Shown piece after piece: positions 19,599 to 29,529 of a DNA stretch of 64,000 nt. The DNA lies in assembly GCA_032164245.1 (NCBI GenBank), contig JAVMKO010000023.1, positions 234,898 to 298,897 of the forward strand, given 5' to 3'. Within the stretch, counting starts at the first letter, position 1. Every line of letters starts with the position of its first letter. Below the pieces are notes generated by a model. It saw only the letters and a program-made list of their open reading frames with translations, made no database searches and was not told the origin of the DNA. The position numbers and the translations under genes are program-made. Source of the stretch: Sternotherus odoratus (taxonomy: Eukaryota > Chordata > Testudines > Kinosternidae).

Positions 19599-20348
19599 TG
19601 TAGGAGTCTGCTACCCAGTCTCTGTGCTCTTGAGTACAGAGAAGGGACTCTTGTATGCCAGACCAACTAACTTTAACTGCTCCCCAGCTTAAGTTAATTC
19701 TCTACACCCCCAGACTCCCACACTTTCCCAGCTGGGAACTTGGGGACCCCTGGCTGTCACCATCTGAGTAAATCTCCAAGGCCCTGGAGTGGGGTACTCA
19801 GACTCCCCAAAATCCTAACTCTGTCTCCCTCCCTGAGAGCCAGACACTTGGATGCTGTTTCCCTTCCCCCCTCCCCCTTCTTGGCTGAAGGTAGAGACAG
19901 ACTCCGCTTCTCAACTCCTACCCTGAGCTGGTCCTTTTACCTACTCCCCTCCCTCCTCTCTTCCCAGTCTGGAAGCAGAGAAACCCTTAAGGGAAATAAA
20001 CCAAACGCTTTTTATAACTAACAAGATTTAATAAAGAAAAGAGATTAGAACATAGGCTACAGTACAACTTACAATTTAGAGTTCTATAACTCCCACTCTG
20101 AAAAAGGACAGACACCCCCCAAATAGGTACAGACTTAGGAAAATCAACATTACTTACAGTCAGCTAATTAGGAATATAAGAAGGAAGTAGAGTCATTCTC
20201 AATAGCCAGAGACGCTCCGGGACCCTTGCCAAGCTACATGGCAAGACAAACTCGAACTAAACTCCCTCCCTCTCTCATGGCAGGGAAGCTCTTAGGTCAC
20301 TTGTTCTCAGGTAACATTAACCCTCTCCAGCACTTTATACTTATGACA
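19599..20348 (+). mobile_element. Solo LTR, 750 bp, inserted in CR1; TSD GAGGT
   Basis: It begins TGTAGGAGTC and ends ACTTATGACA. GAGGT flanks both sides (19594-19598 and 20349-20353), and removing the insert with one copy restores the standard CR1 sequence CTTAGAGGTTTTCAAGG. AATAAA-type signals lie near 19998 and 20031. No coding interior is present. Five-base target duplications and TG...CA ends fit an LTR retroelement. Confidence 0.88.
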
Positions 20349-20353
20349 GAGGT

Positions 20354-20480
20354 TTTCAAGGTTCGGCTTGACAAAGCCCTGGCTGGGATGATTTAGTTGG
20401 GGACTGGTTCTGCTTTGAGCCAGAGGTTGGACTACATGACCTCCTGAGGTCCCTTCCAACCCTGATATTCTAGGATTCTC
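20354..20480 (+). mobile_element. CR1 LINE 3' end, after the LTR
   Basis: GGTTGGACTACATGACCTCC, TGAGGTCCCTTCCAACCCTG and ATATTCTAGGATTCT are the standard CR1 terminus, including the short terminal repeat. Confidence 0.93.
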
Positions 20481-20685
20481 CCATACCCTTAGGAATTTCT
20501 CTACTCAACCTTGCTCTTCCTGAAAGAGAACTGGATTGTTAAGATCACTGGAACGGATTTTGCCCCTCATGATAACTCAGTACAGAGAAATCAAGCACTT
20601 GGGCTACTCTGATTCTCTCTTGGCATACATTTAGAAAAGGATGATTTTTTTGTGTGTGTTCACATTCAGTCACTAGCATCTGAAC

Positions 20686-21195
20686 CAGGGGTCTCAAACA
20701 TGCGGCCCGGGGGCCACATGCGGCCCGCAAAGCCCTTCCCTGCGGCCCGCCAAGCTTCCTGGCGCCCCCCCTCCCCCCCCCATAGCAGTTTGCAGGACGG
20801 AGGGGCCAGAAGTGGAGGCTTCTCTGCTGCCTGGCTGGGCCGCGTGTGTTTCTAGCTCTGGACTTCCTATATTGCTCTTGCTTTGTTTGCCAAACAGCTG
20901 TTGGTGGTGCCTAGTGCTTTCCAGGAGGGAATGGGGAGCTGCGTGCTCAGAGGAGGAGGTGGGGCAGGGGTGGGACCTCTTGGAAGGGGTGGAGTGGGGG
21001 CAGAGCCGGGGCAGCGAGGGCAGGGTGTGTGTCAGTGGTGCGGCCCTCGGGCCAGTGCACTACTCCTCATGGAAGGGGTGGAGTGGGGGCAGAGCCGGGG
21101 CAGCGAGGGTATGTGTGTGTGTCAGTGGTGCGGCCCTCGGGCCAGTGCACTAGTCCTCATGCGGCCCTCATGGTCATTTGAGTTTGAGACCCCTG
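20686..21195. mobile_element. Non-autonomous hAT element, 510 bp, TSD ATCTGAAC
   Basis: The terminal inverted repeats are CAGGGGTCTCAAAC and GTTTGAGACCCCTG. An exact 8-bp direct repeat ATCTGAAC flanks it (20678-20685 and 21196-21203), the hallmark of hAT. The interior is GC-rich, with GCGGCCCG-type motifs and a duplicated segment (GGAAGGGGTGGAGTGGGGGC) and has no transposase. Confidence 0.93.
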
Positions 21196-21617
21196 ATCTG
21201 AACAACATTAGTGACATTTGCCTCATTTACAGAAACAGAAAACAGCATCCGATTGGCACTAAAAGTCTTAATTTAAACAGTCCTGAGACCAGAGGATCCT
21301 TTGCACACAGTAGACCAAGCCTGATATATCCACAATCATAAAAATCAATAGGATAATTATCTCAACCCCATACACAGTCAACTGACAATATTTTCAAGAT
21401 ATTGAATCTTGTCAAACATTCCTAAGGAAATTTGGAGTCAAGAACATTATCTGAGCAATCCAAAGCCTGTTTCCTAGATTCTCCCTCCCTAATTTCAAAC
21501 AAGAAAGAAGCTAACACGATTGATTGAAAAGCTATGGGAAGGGCTCACATGCAATACGAACTTTAAAAATTACTGGGTTACCAAAAAAATCTATTTGAAT
21601 GATCTTCATGTACAATC

Positions 21618-22211
21618 TGTGACGGAGTCAGACCAGAAGGGTACAGGAGAGTACTGGAAGGCAGGTATATCAGCCTCAGAATGTGCAGGTCTCTGTTCCC
21701 TGGATAGCCAAACAAACGCTACTCCAGGCCAATCAAGACACCTGGGGCCAATTAAGAAGATTCTAGAAGGCAGTAGAAATAGCTAGCCTGATTGGGACAC
21801 CTGAAGCCAATCAGGGACTGGCTGAAACCAGTTAAAAACCCTCCTAGTTAGTCAGGTGGGTGTGGGTGTCAGGAGCTGTGAGAGGAGGTTGTGCTTTTGG
21901 TGAGATTGAGTGGTAGACAACATATACGCACGCACGGAAGGAGACTTGAGGTAAAGGTGAAGAGAAGTTTGAAGAAGCGGGGGGACTGCTATGGGGAAGT
22001 AGCCCAGGGAATTGTATTGTGTTTGGTGCCTAAGAGGTCAGCCATATTAGCTGATACTATTAGGGTCCCTGGGGTGGAGCCTGGAGTAGAGGGTGGGCCC
22101 GGGCTCCCCCCCGTTTCTACCTCCCCTAACTAATCACAGTGAGCCTCTGAGGCTAGCACAAACCGCCTGGAAGTGCAGTACCCACAGGGACAAGGCCAAA
22201 GCTTTGCCACA
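21618..22211 (+). mobile_element. Solo LTR, 594 bp, TSD AATC
   Basis: It begins TGTGACGGAGTCAGACCAG and ends GCTTTGCCACA, with AATC on both sides (21614-21617 and 22212-22215). Four-base duplication and TG...CA ends fit an endogenous-retrovirus-type LTR. The promoter-like CCAATCAGGG and a downstream GTTAAAAACCC resemble CCAAT and TATA elements. No internal genes are present. Confidence 0.75.
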
Positions 22212-22814
22212 AATCCTTAAGCACTACAGTATTTTATAATAATGTCCTTAAATACTTCACTATCATTACCCCAAGTTTTTTGGACCATTAATACAGTATT
22301 TTCTTTTATGAAAGGGAAGGACTCTTCAAGAGAATAAAGCCGGTACATCTGTTCTTGTTCAGATCACTGATCAGACAGAAGCTATGATCAAGGAGGGCAT
22401 CAGTGGATAAAGAGCTTAAGATTAGTCTTATTTCAAAAGCTCCACAGTGACTATAAGCAAAACACAGTAATACAACAGGCAATATTAAAGGCAACAGCTG
22501 TTTTAAAACCTATGAATTTCCAAGGTTACTAAGACAAGGGATCTAACGTCTCCACGACCACTTTTTTGTACACTTGGAGGAAAGAGTGGCTTCTTTACAG
22601 TAAGAACCTCCATTTGTGATTTTAAAACTTTGAAAAATAAGTACCTACAAATATTCTCATCAACTCATTTAGGTGCATAAATGGTCCAATATTCAAGTAC
22701 ACTGAAAATCTGGAAATTCCTACTAAGAAAATGCTTGTGGATTCTGTTGTAATTAAACCAAAGAGTATTCCATGTTCACCTAATATGGTGGTGATACTGG
22801 CAAAGTTTATGGGA

Positions 22815-22905
22815 CAGATCCTCAATTTATGTAAACAGTTCCACTGATTTCCATGGAGTTACACTGCTTTACATCAGTTAAAGATCAGGCCATCTGTATT
22901 TTTAG
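22815..22905. repeat. Old palindromic short repeat
   Basis: AGATCCTCAATTTATGTAAA ... GGAGTTACACTGCTTTACAT ... AGATCAGGCC is an imperfect palindrome of a type also seen at about 34850-34925 (TTACACCAGGGTAACTTCAG, AATCAATGGAGCTACAGTTG). It resembles ancient foldback repeats of amniotes; family not assigned. Confidence 0.4.
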
Positions 22906-23049
22906 TTATGTTATAGTGCAGTTAACACAACAATACAATTCATATATTGAGTAAACACAAATGGTGGATGAGTTTCCATATAGTTTGTCATATCCATGAT
23001 TCAGTTTAAAGTAAATAGAAGGATAAACTACTAGGGTCCTTGATCTCAA

Positions 23050-25445
23050 AAGGGCAAACTTAAAAAAAAGATTAAGGGACTTAGTTGTAGAAGAGGACTA
23101 CAGTGACTAACCCAAGGATTTGAATATAGAAGAGGTTGGGAAGCACTTTAACTCAAAGTTGAGGGAACTATGCAGACCAAACTGGATGGACAAGCATCTC
23201 AAACCAGTTATTAAGAGAAAGCAGACAGCCTGCCTATGCGGAATAGAAAGGATGGATCCGCAAGGAAAGATTCCTCTTGGAAGTCAGAACGTGTAGGGGA
23301 AAAAGTAAGAATTGCCAAAAGCCAAGCAGAGTTGGAACTTGAAAGGGAAATTAAAACCAATAGTAAAAGATTTAATATTATAATATTAAATAATCTTTAA
23401 ATTATTTATTTAAATTTAAAATTTTAAATTTAATTTAAAAATTAAATAAATATTTAAGAAAAATATTTATATTTTCTTATAAATACAAAGAAAACAAGGA
23501 AAGAAGTGTGATTTCTTAACACTGAGGATGGGGTGGAGATTACAGCCAATCTAGGAAAGGCCTAACACAAACGAATACATTGCCTCAGTTTTTGATAGGA
23601 CCAATGAGGAGCTTGGGGAGAGTGGCAGGATCAGTACTGGAAATGAGGATATGGAAGTAGAAATCACCATTTCCTAGGTGAAAGTTAAATTGAAACATCT
23701 TAGCAGGACCAAATCCATGGGGCCTGGATAATCTCAATCGAAGATTTTTAAAGGAACTGGCACGTGAAATTGCAAGCCCAATAGCAAGGGTTTTTAATGA
23801 ATCCATAAACTCGGGAGTCCTACGCTACGACTGAAGAATTGCTAATATAGTACCTATACTTAAGAAAGTCGGAAAAGGTAATCCAGGAAATTACAAACCA
23901 TTAGTTTGACCTAAATTGTATGCAAGATCTTGGAACAAATTTTGAAAGAGAAAGCAGTTAAGGGCACACAGGTAAGTGGTAACTGAGATAATATACAACA
24001 TGGTTTTACAAAAGGTTGAACACGCCAGGCCAACCTGAACTCTTTCTTGGTGAAGATAACTGATTCTCTAGACAAAAATAATGCAGTAGATCTCATCTAC
24101 CTGAATTTCAGTAAGATATTGATACAGTTCCACATGAGAAATTAGTTTAATTAGAGAAAATGGGGATTAATACAGGAATCAAACTGATTAATAGGAGACT
24201 ATAACTAGTCATCCTGAAAGATAAACTGTTAAACTGGAGGGAGGTTACTAGTAGAGTTCCTCAGGGATCAGTCTGGGGACCAATCTTATTTAACATTTTA
24301 TTAATGACCTTGGCACAAGTAGGACTGTGCTAATGAAATTTGCAGATGACACGAAGTTGGGAGGTATGGCCAATAAAGAGGAGGACTGGAATATCAAAAA
24401 AAGAAAATCTGGATGACCTTGAAAACTGGGAGTAATAGAAATGGGATGAAATTTAATAGTGCAAAGTGAAAGGTCATGCACTTAGAGACTAATAAATCCA
24501 CAGCTTATAGCAAAAATTCTGGTTCTCAGTTGGAAGCAACAGAAGAGGAGAAAGACGGAGGTATATTAGTCAATTACAGGATAACTATGAGCCACCAATA
24601 TGACGCAGCTGTGAAAAAGTCTAATGCAATCCTAGGATGCACTTGACCTAGAGATAAAAAAAGTGTCATTGCCTTGACACTAGGCATTGGTGAGACTTCT
24701 TTTGGAACAGTGTGGAATTCTGGAAAGGAAAACCTACCTTACAAGAGGAGACTTAAGGACCTTGGACTGGTTTACCATAACCAAATGAAGGCTGCGGGGA
24801 AATATGACTGCTCTCTAAATAAATCAGAGGAATAAATACTAGGGAGGGAGAGGAGTTATTTAAATTAAGGGACAATGCTGAGGTAAAAACAGATATAAAT
24901 TGGCGAAGTTTAGGCTTGAAATTACACAAAGGTTCTAACCATCGGGAGTGAAATTCTGGAACAGCCTTCCAAGGGAAATAGTGGGGAGCAAAAAACAATT
25001 TGTTTCAAGACAGAGCTTGGTAGTTACAGAGGAGATGGTCTGATTGCCTACAATGGCATCAAGCCCATCCACGACTGCTATTAGCATTTATCTCCATAGA
25101 TGGAACACTAGATAGGGAGGATTCTGAGTTGCTACAGATAATTCTTTCCAGGAGTCTGGTTGTTGAGTCTCGCCAACATGCTCAGTGACTAACTGATCGC
25201 CATATTTGGGGTTGGGAATGAATTTTGTCCCAGGGCAGAGACCCAGGGTTTTTTGGCCATCCTCTGCAGGCTCACTGGCTGGTTTGAATTAGAGCAAATG
25301 GTGGATTCTCTGTATTTTTAAGTTTTTAAACCATGATTTGAGGATGTCAGTAACTCAGCCAGAAGTTAAGTGCCTTTTACAGAAGTTAGTAGGTGAGGTT
25401 CCATGGCCTATGCTGTGTAGAAGGTCAGACTAGATCTGGGTAGTT
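23050..25445 (+). mobile_element. Degenerate CR1/L3-type LINE with RT remnants
   Basis: Broken open frames keep reverse-transcriptase motifs: a DLIYLNFSK-like block near 24090, and a GVPQGS-V-GPILFNI-like block near 24250-24300, followed by KFADDTKLG. The 3' part (GGGAATGAATTTTGTCCCAG; GTCAGACTAGATC) matches the long CR1/L3 3' end. Frameshifts and stops are numerous. It spans most of TRAF3IP1 intron 3. Confidence 0.82.
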
Positions 25446-25479
25446 AAACTTATGGAGCTTCCAACCCACATATAACAAT

Positions 25480-26170
25480 CTTCAGAAGTTCAAGTGCCTG
25501 CTGGGGCTCAGGGCTTCAGCCCCATGGGATGCACCTTGCTGGGGCTTGGGGCTTCAGCCCTGCAGGGAAGGGGGTCTCAGGGCTTCAGCCATGTGGGAGG
25601 CACCTGCCCAAACCTCAGTGGTTCAGCCCTGCGGAGAGAGGGGTCTCGGAGGTTCAGCCCCACAGAAGGCGCCTGCCCCACTCCCGCTGAAGCCCTGAGC
25701 CATGGCACGTATACCCCACGGGACTGAAGCCCTGAGACCAACCCATTGGGCAGAAGCCAGAGGCAATGTGGGAAGGGGACACATGGGGTCACATCCTCCC
25801 CCTAATTTTTGTCAGGGGTTGCTGCCCCACTCAGTCACACGGTGCCGCTGGTACCTACACGGTAGCTGCTGGAGCCAGCAAGCTGGGAGCTGAGCCTTGG
25901 GTAGAGGCAGCCGCCAGCAGGTGAGAGCTGCAGGGAGAGCCACTCCAAGGAGGGGAAGACAGGAGGTGTGCCTGGGGGTATTACTCAAGCTGTTGGGGAG
26001 GGGGCAAATATTTAAATTGTTTGCCCCCACTCTCAGCAGGCACCAGTTGTCTCTGACAGAAGCCCCAGCCCCACCATAGGGCAAAGCCTTGAGCTCCCCG
26101 CCACAGTCTGGTAGGCGAAGAATGGAGGGTTGTGGCCCCTTCTGGTCTTGAAGTCGATGAATCACATATT
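25480..26170. repeat. GC-rich repeat (GGGGCTTCAGCCC units) and flanking remnant
   Basis: Degenerate tandem units with GGGGCTCAGGGCTTCAGCCC and GCGCCTGCCCC run to about 25740, followed by a GC-moderate segment with CAGGGGTTGCTGCCCC. It looks like an internal array of a non-autonomous DNA element. Ends were not resolved. Confidence 0.45.
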
Positions 26171-26247
26171 GGTTCTGTTTAACCAATACCCGCAGGACTG
26201 AAAAGGTTGGGAATAATTCATGTAAACCACTGACAATATGATCATAC

Positions 26248-26409
26248 CTTATGGAGACAACATTTTCCAATTGCTTGGAGAAACTCATTAGTTTTTTCTG
26301 GTTCATGTCCAGCTACAATTCGCGCCGGCTTCACTGACAATGGCTCCCCTATTACCATTATGACAACATCAATAGCCTTTTGGAGAAAGCTGATTTTGGC
26401 ATCTTTATC
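26248..26409 (-). CDS. TRAF3IP1: TRAF3IP1 exon 3, open
   Basis: 54 codons in phase 0 ([19 protein letters not shown], then [16 protein letters not shown] and AIGKCCLHK). This forms the second half of the calponin-homology-like domain, conserved in length and sequence. Acceptor TTTCCCCCCAG-like, donor GTATGATC. Confidence 0.93.
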
Positions 26410-26614
26410 CTGGGGGGAAAAATAACGTTATACATTGTTAAAAGTCTATTTAAACTCTGATTTGTAGCATATTTACAGAAACTTTTCTATATGAAATTAT
26501 CCCTTATTACAAAGCATTTTCATTTTAGAAAAAAGCATTTTGATAAGATAGTTATCGTAATCCAAAATTAAAATATGAAGTTCCAATGTTTTTAAAACTC
26601 CAAAAAAAATTTAT

Positions 26615-26960
26615 GAGAGAGAAAAGGTGGGTGAAATAATAAATTAGACCAACTTCACTTGGTGGAGGGGAGAAGCTTTTGAGCTTCAGAGAGCCCTTCC
26701 TCAGGTCTGGAGAAGGTAACCAGAGTGTCACAGCTAACAAAGTAGTGCAAATTATTAAGCATAAAAGATTCACATATATTGTAGGAAATGAAGAGGACGG
26801 TGTAGCCTGGATACTCTAGTTACCTTCTCCTGACCTGAGGAAGCTCAAAAGCTTGTGCCTTCTACCAACAGAAGTTGGTCGAATAAAAGATACTACCTCG
26901 CCCATTTTGTCTCTCTTATCCTGTAACCAACATAGCTATAGCAACACTGTAATTATTGAT
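26615..26960. mobile_element. Inverted pair of a second SINE family
   Basis: 26820-26960 carries the plus-strand sequence GACCTGAGGAAGCTCAAAAG, ACCAACAGAAGTTGGTCGAA and TCTCTTATCCTGTAACCAAC. 26615-26715 carries the tail part inverted (GGTGGGTGAAATAATAAATT, AGCTTTTGAGCTTCAGAG, CCTCAGGTCTGG). The spacer is about 100 bp. A single copy of this family occurs at about 45645-45770. Confidence 0.8.
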
Positions 26961-27286
26961 CATCTCATGTACGTTATAAGATGTGCGGACACTGAGTTCT
27001 ATGTTCTTGAGCTACACATTAAACAGATTAATTAAAAATATAAGTATCTTTCAAATAATCTGCCTGGCATAGCAGAGTTTATCAGTGACTGGGCACTACC
27101 AAAATACAAACACCATCACAACACTTTAAAAAAGGCAGTATTTGAGACTAGTCCTTGACAACATTAGCTTTAGAAGAGTGTAGGCTTGTCATAGTAAATA
27201 CAATTCAGTGACACATGAATAAAAGACAGTACCTGGTGGCAAGTTATAAAGAATTCCAACATGAAATAAGGAAATTTCATACTCAC

Positions 27287-27355
27287 CTTAACATTATCAG
27301 ATTTCATCTCAAAATCTGTGTAAAGCCCATTCATAAAACCAGTCACTCTAATGAC
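27287..27355 (-). CDS. TRAF3IP1: TRAF3IP1 exon 2, open
   Basis: 23 codons in phase 0, including GFMNGLYTDFEMKSDNVK, almost identical to the family. Acceptor GTTTTTAAG, donor GTGAGTATG. Confidence 0.93.
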
Positions 27356-28018
27356 CTTAAAAACAAAGGAAACGAAGTACATTACTAAAAATTACAGGAA
27401 AGCTTCTGAAATAAATAAACCTTTTATGAGCTCCCTGCAACCATTTGGAGAGATGCTACTTTATGCTGAACTGTTTTTGAGGCAGTTTTATAGATCTTCC
27501 ATATTGCAATAAAAACTTGTCAATTATTACATCTCTGCAGTGCAACATACACCTACCTTTTTTATTTTAATAGGAAATTAAAGTTCATGCACCCACAGGG
27601 GTATATGCTTTAACTACAGTCTTGATTTATTCTGTTACTGTCTAACATGTTGGTGGTTGATTTCTTTATAGGCATGCACAGACTATGAGTTTGGAGAATT
27701 TTAAATTTTCTAGTGAGTAATCCATTTTCCTTTCAAGGAAAGTTAAAAAACATAAGCTCTGTGAACCTCTTCCAGATTGTAGGAGTGCTTTCCTCCTTTT
27801 ATTAAATCTGCCAGAAGATCATATAGTAGGCATTCATTAATAGCAACGTATCGGTGTACCTGTTGCTGTTAAGGAGAGTGCCCACAATTCATAGCAGTGA
27901 AAGTGTTCCCAGGAGAAAGTTGCTCATAGGTGAGGCTACGTTTTAGTCACCTGTATTTTTAGTAAATGTTCTGGTCAGATCACAGGCAGTAAATAAAAAC
28001 ACAGGGCCGGTAACCTGT

Positions 28019-28085
28019 CTGTAGAATCGTAGACTAGCCGGGTTGGAAGGGACCTCAGGAAGTCATCCAGTCCAACCCCCTGCTC
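28019..28085 (-). mobile_element. CR1 LINE terminal fragment, minus strand
   Basis: Reverse complement of the CR1 end: GGGTTGGAAGGGACCTCAGG, AAGTCATCCAGTCCAACCCC and CTGCTC. It lies at the edge of the TRAF3IP1 CpG island. Confidence 0.9.
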
Positions 28086-28365
28086 TTGTACTATAGACCC
28101 CGACCAGATCTGGTGGGGAGGCAACCCATGGGTGCTGGGAAGTGGGGAACAGCGGAGGGAACAGTGTTTGGGGGGGTGAGCACAGGGCCCGAGACCCCCG
28201 CAGGTGCTGGGGGAGCTGGCAGGCTCCCTGCCCAGCTCCTCGCAATCTCCAGAAGCAGTGACGCGTCCCTCCCTCAGCTCCTCCTCCTCACACTGCCCGA
28301 GCGCCGGCTCCGCAGCTCCCATTGGCTGGCGCGAGGACCGGAGGACGGGGCCAGGTCTCGCTCCT

Positions 28366-28545
28366 GGAGAGACTCCCCAACCCCCCCTCCCCCGGGGCAC
28401 CCAACCCCCGGGCACCCAAACACCTGGAGAGACTCCCCAACCCCCCCTCCCCCGGGGCACCCAACCCCCGGGCACCCAAACACCTGGAGAGACTCCCCAA
28501 CCCCCCCTCCCCCGGGCACCCAAACACCTGGAGAGCCCCCTCAGA
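28366..28545 (+). repeat. 60-bp C-rich tandem repeat, about three copies
   Basis: Units contain TGGAGAGACTCCCCAACCCC, CCTCCCCCGGGGCACCCAAC and CCCCGGGCACCCAAACACC. Sixty is a multiple of three, so all frames stay open and create long spurious ORFs on both strands. It lies just inside TRAF3IP1 intron 1. Confidence 0.9.
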
Positions 28546-28766
28546 GAAGCGCCACCCAGAGCCCTCCCCCCCTCCCTAAACCCCCTCCTCCCCCGGGCAC
28601 CCAACCCCCCCTTCCCCTCCAACCCCCCCCCCCCGGGCACCCAAACACCCTCCCTTCCCCTCCAACCCCCCCCGGGCGCGAGGCGCTGGGGGAGGGGAGA
28701 CGGGGGGGGCAGCGCACACTCGCGGGGGGGGAGCAACGGGGGGACGCGGATCCGGCCCCGCCTCAC

Positions 28767-28888
28767 CTCGCCGATCACGTCACGCGGGGAGCGGACGGGC
28801 GGTTGCTGAGCAGCCGCTCGGGGAGGGGCGGTTTGCGGATCACGCGCCCCAGCGACACCCGCGTGCGCCGCCCCCCGGCCGCGTCCAT
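28767..28888 (-). pseudogene. TRAF3IP1: TRAF3IP1 exon 1, one-base deletion
   Basis: The start codon is at 28888 in the context GCCGCCATGG. The frame reads MDAAGGRRTRVSLGRVIRKP and LPERLLSN, after which the family frame (PPxRxxxDVIGE) continues one base out of phase to the GTGAGG donor. The coding part is 122 nt where the family has 123. The deletion lies in the codon after LLS, in AGCAACCGCCCG. Confidence 0.88.
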
Positions 28889-29017
28889 GGCGGCCCCTCA
28901 GCAACGGCCGGGCCGGCGCGCGCTCAGACCCCCTCCCGGCGTGCACCGCGCCGCCCCCCTCTGCGCAGGCGCCGCGCCCGAGACCGCTGTTATTGGCCCC
29001 AGCGCGGCCCTAGCAAC

Positions 29018-29525
29018 GGGCCTGCACCGCCCTGTTGGGGCCCCGCCCCCTTCGGAACGTCACCCTGCACCGCCCTGTTGGGGCCCCGCCCCCTTCGGAA
29101 CGTCACCCTGCACAGCGCTGTTGGGGCCCCGCCCTCTTCGGAACGTCACCCTGCACAGCGCTGTTGGGGCCCCGCCCCCTTCGGAACACCACCCCGCACC
29201 GCCCTGTTGGGGCCCCGCCCCCTTCGGAACGTCACCCTGCACAGCGCTGTTGGGGCCCCTCCCCCTTCGGAACGTCACCCTGCACAGCGCAGTTGGGGCC
29301 CCGCCCCCTTCGGAACACCACCCCGCACCGCCCTGTTGGGGCCCCGCCCCCTTCGGAACGTCACCCTGCCCCGCCCTGTTGAGGCCCCGCCCCCTTCTGA
29401 ACACCGCCCTGTTGGGCCCCGCCCCCTTCTGAACACCGCCCTGCACTGCCCTGTTGGGGCCCCGCCCCCTTCGGAACGTCACCCTGCACCGCCCTGTTGG
29501 GGCCCCGCCCCCTTCGGAACCCCGC
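29018..29525 (+). repeat. 51-bp tandem repeat beside the TRAF3IP1 promoter
   Basis: About ten units contain CACCGCCCTGTTGGGGCCCC, GCCCCCTTCGGAACGTCACC and CTGCA, with variant GAACACCACC. The period of 51 is a multiple of three, producing long open frames on both strands. It lies upstream of TRAF3IP1. Confidence 0.92.
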
Positions 29526-29529
29526 AGGA

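Larger units (their letters stand above)
15317..28888 (-). pseudogene. TRAF3IP1: TRAF3IP1 (IFT54) locus, exons 1-6, disabled
   Basis: TRAF3IP1 is the IFT-B subunit IFT54, with an N-terminal calponin-homology-like domain, a charged KE/R-rich middle and a C-terminal coiled coil. Exons on the minus strand: 28888-28767, 27355-27287, 26409-26248, 18436-18293, 18167-17731 and 15394-15317. Exons 2 and 3 keep the family lengths (23 and 54 codons) and exon 1 is one base short of the family's 41 codons. The domain encoded by exons 1-3 is highly conserved ([34 protein letters not shown]). Lesions: a one-base loss in exon 1, a one-base loss and a TGA in exon 5. No later exon was found down to the window start. 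Intron 4 is very short; introns 3 and 5 hold CR1, hAT and LTR insertions. I infer an unprocessed pseudogene or partial duplicate, though sequencing indels could explain the one-base losses. Confidence 0.88.
28200..29030 (-). promoter_or_regulatory. CpG-island promoter of TRAF3IP1
   Basis: GC-rich, CpG-dense sequence around the TRAF3IP1 start codon. Possible elements are NRF1-like CTGCGCAGGCGCC near 28970 and GCAACGG half-sites (28898 and 29011) of the kind found in RFX X-boxes. The position on the 5' side of a minus-strand ciliary gene supports a promoter. Exact start sites cannot be read. Confidence 0.6.
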
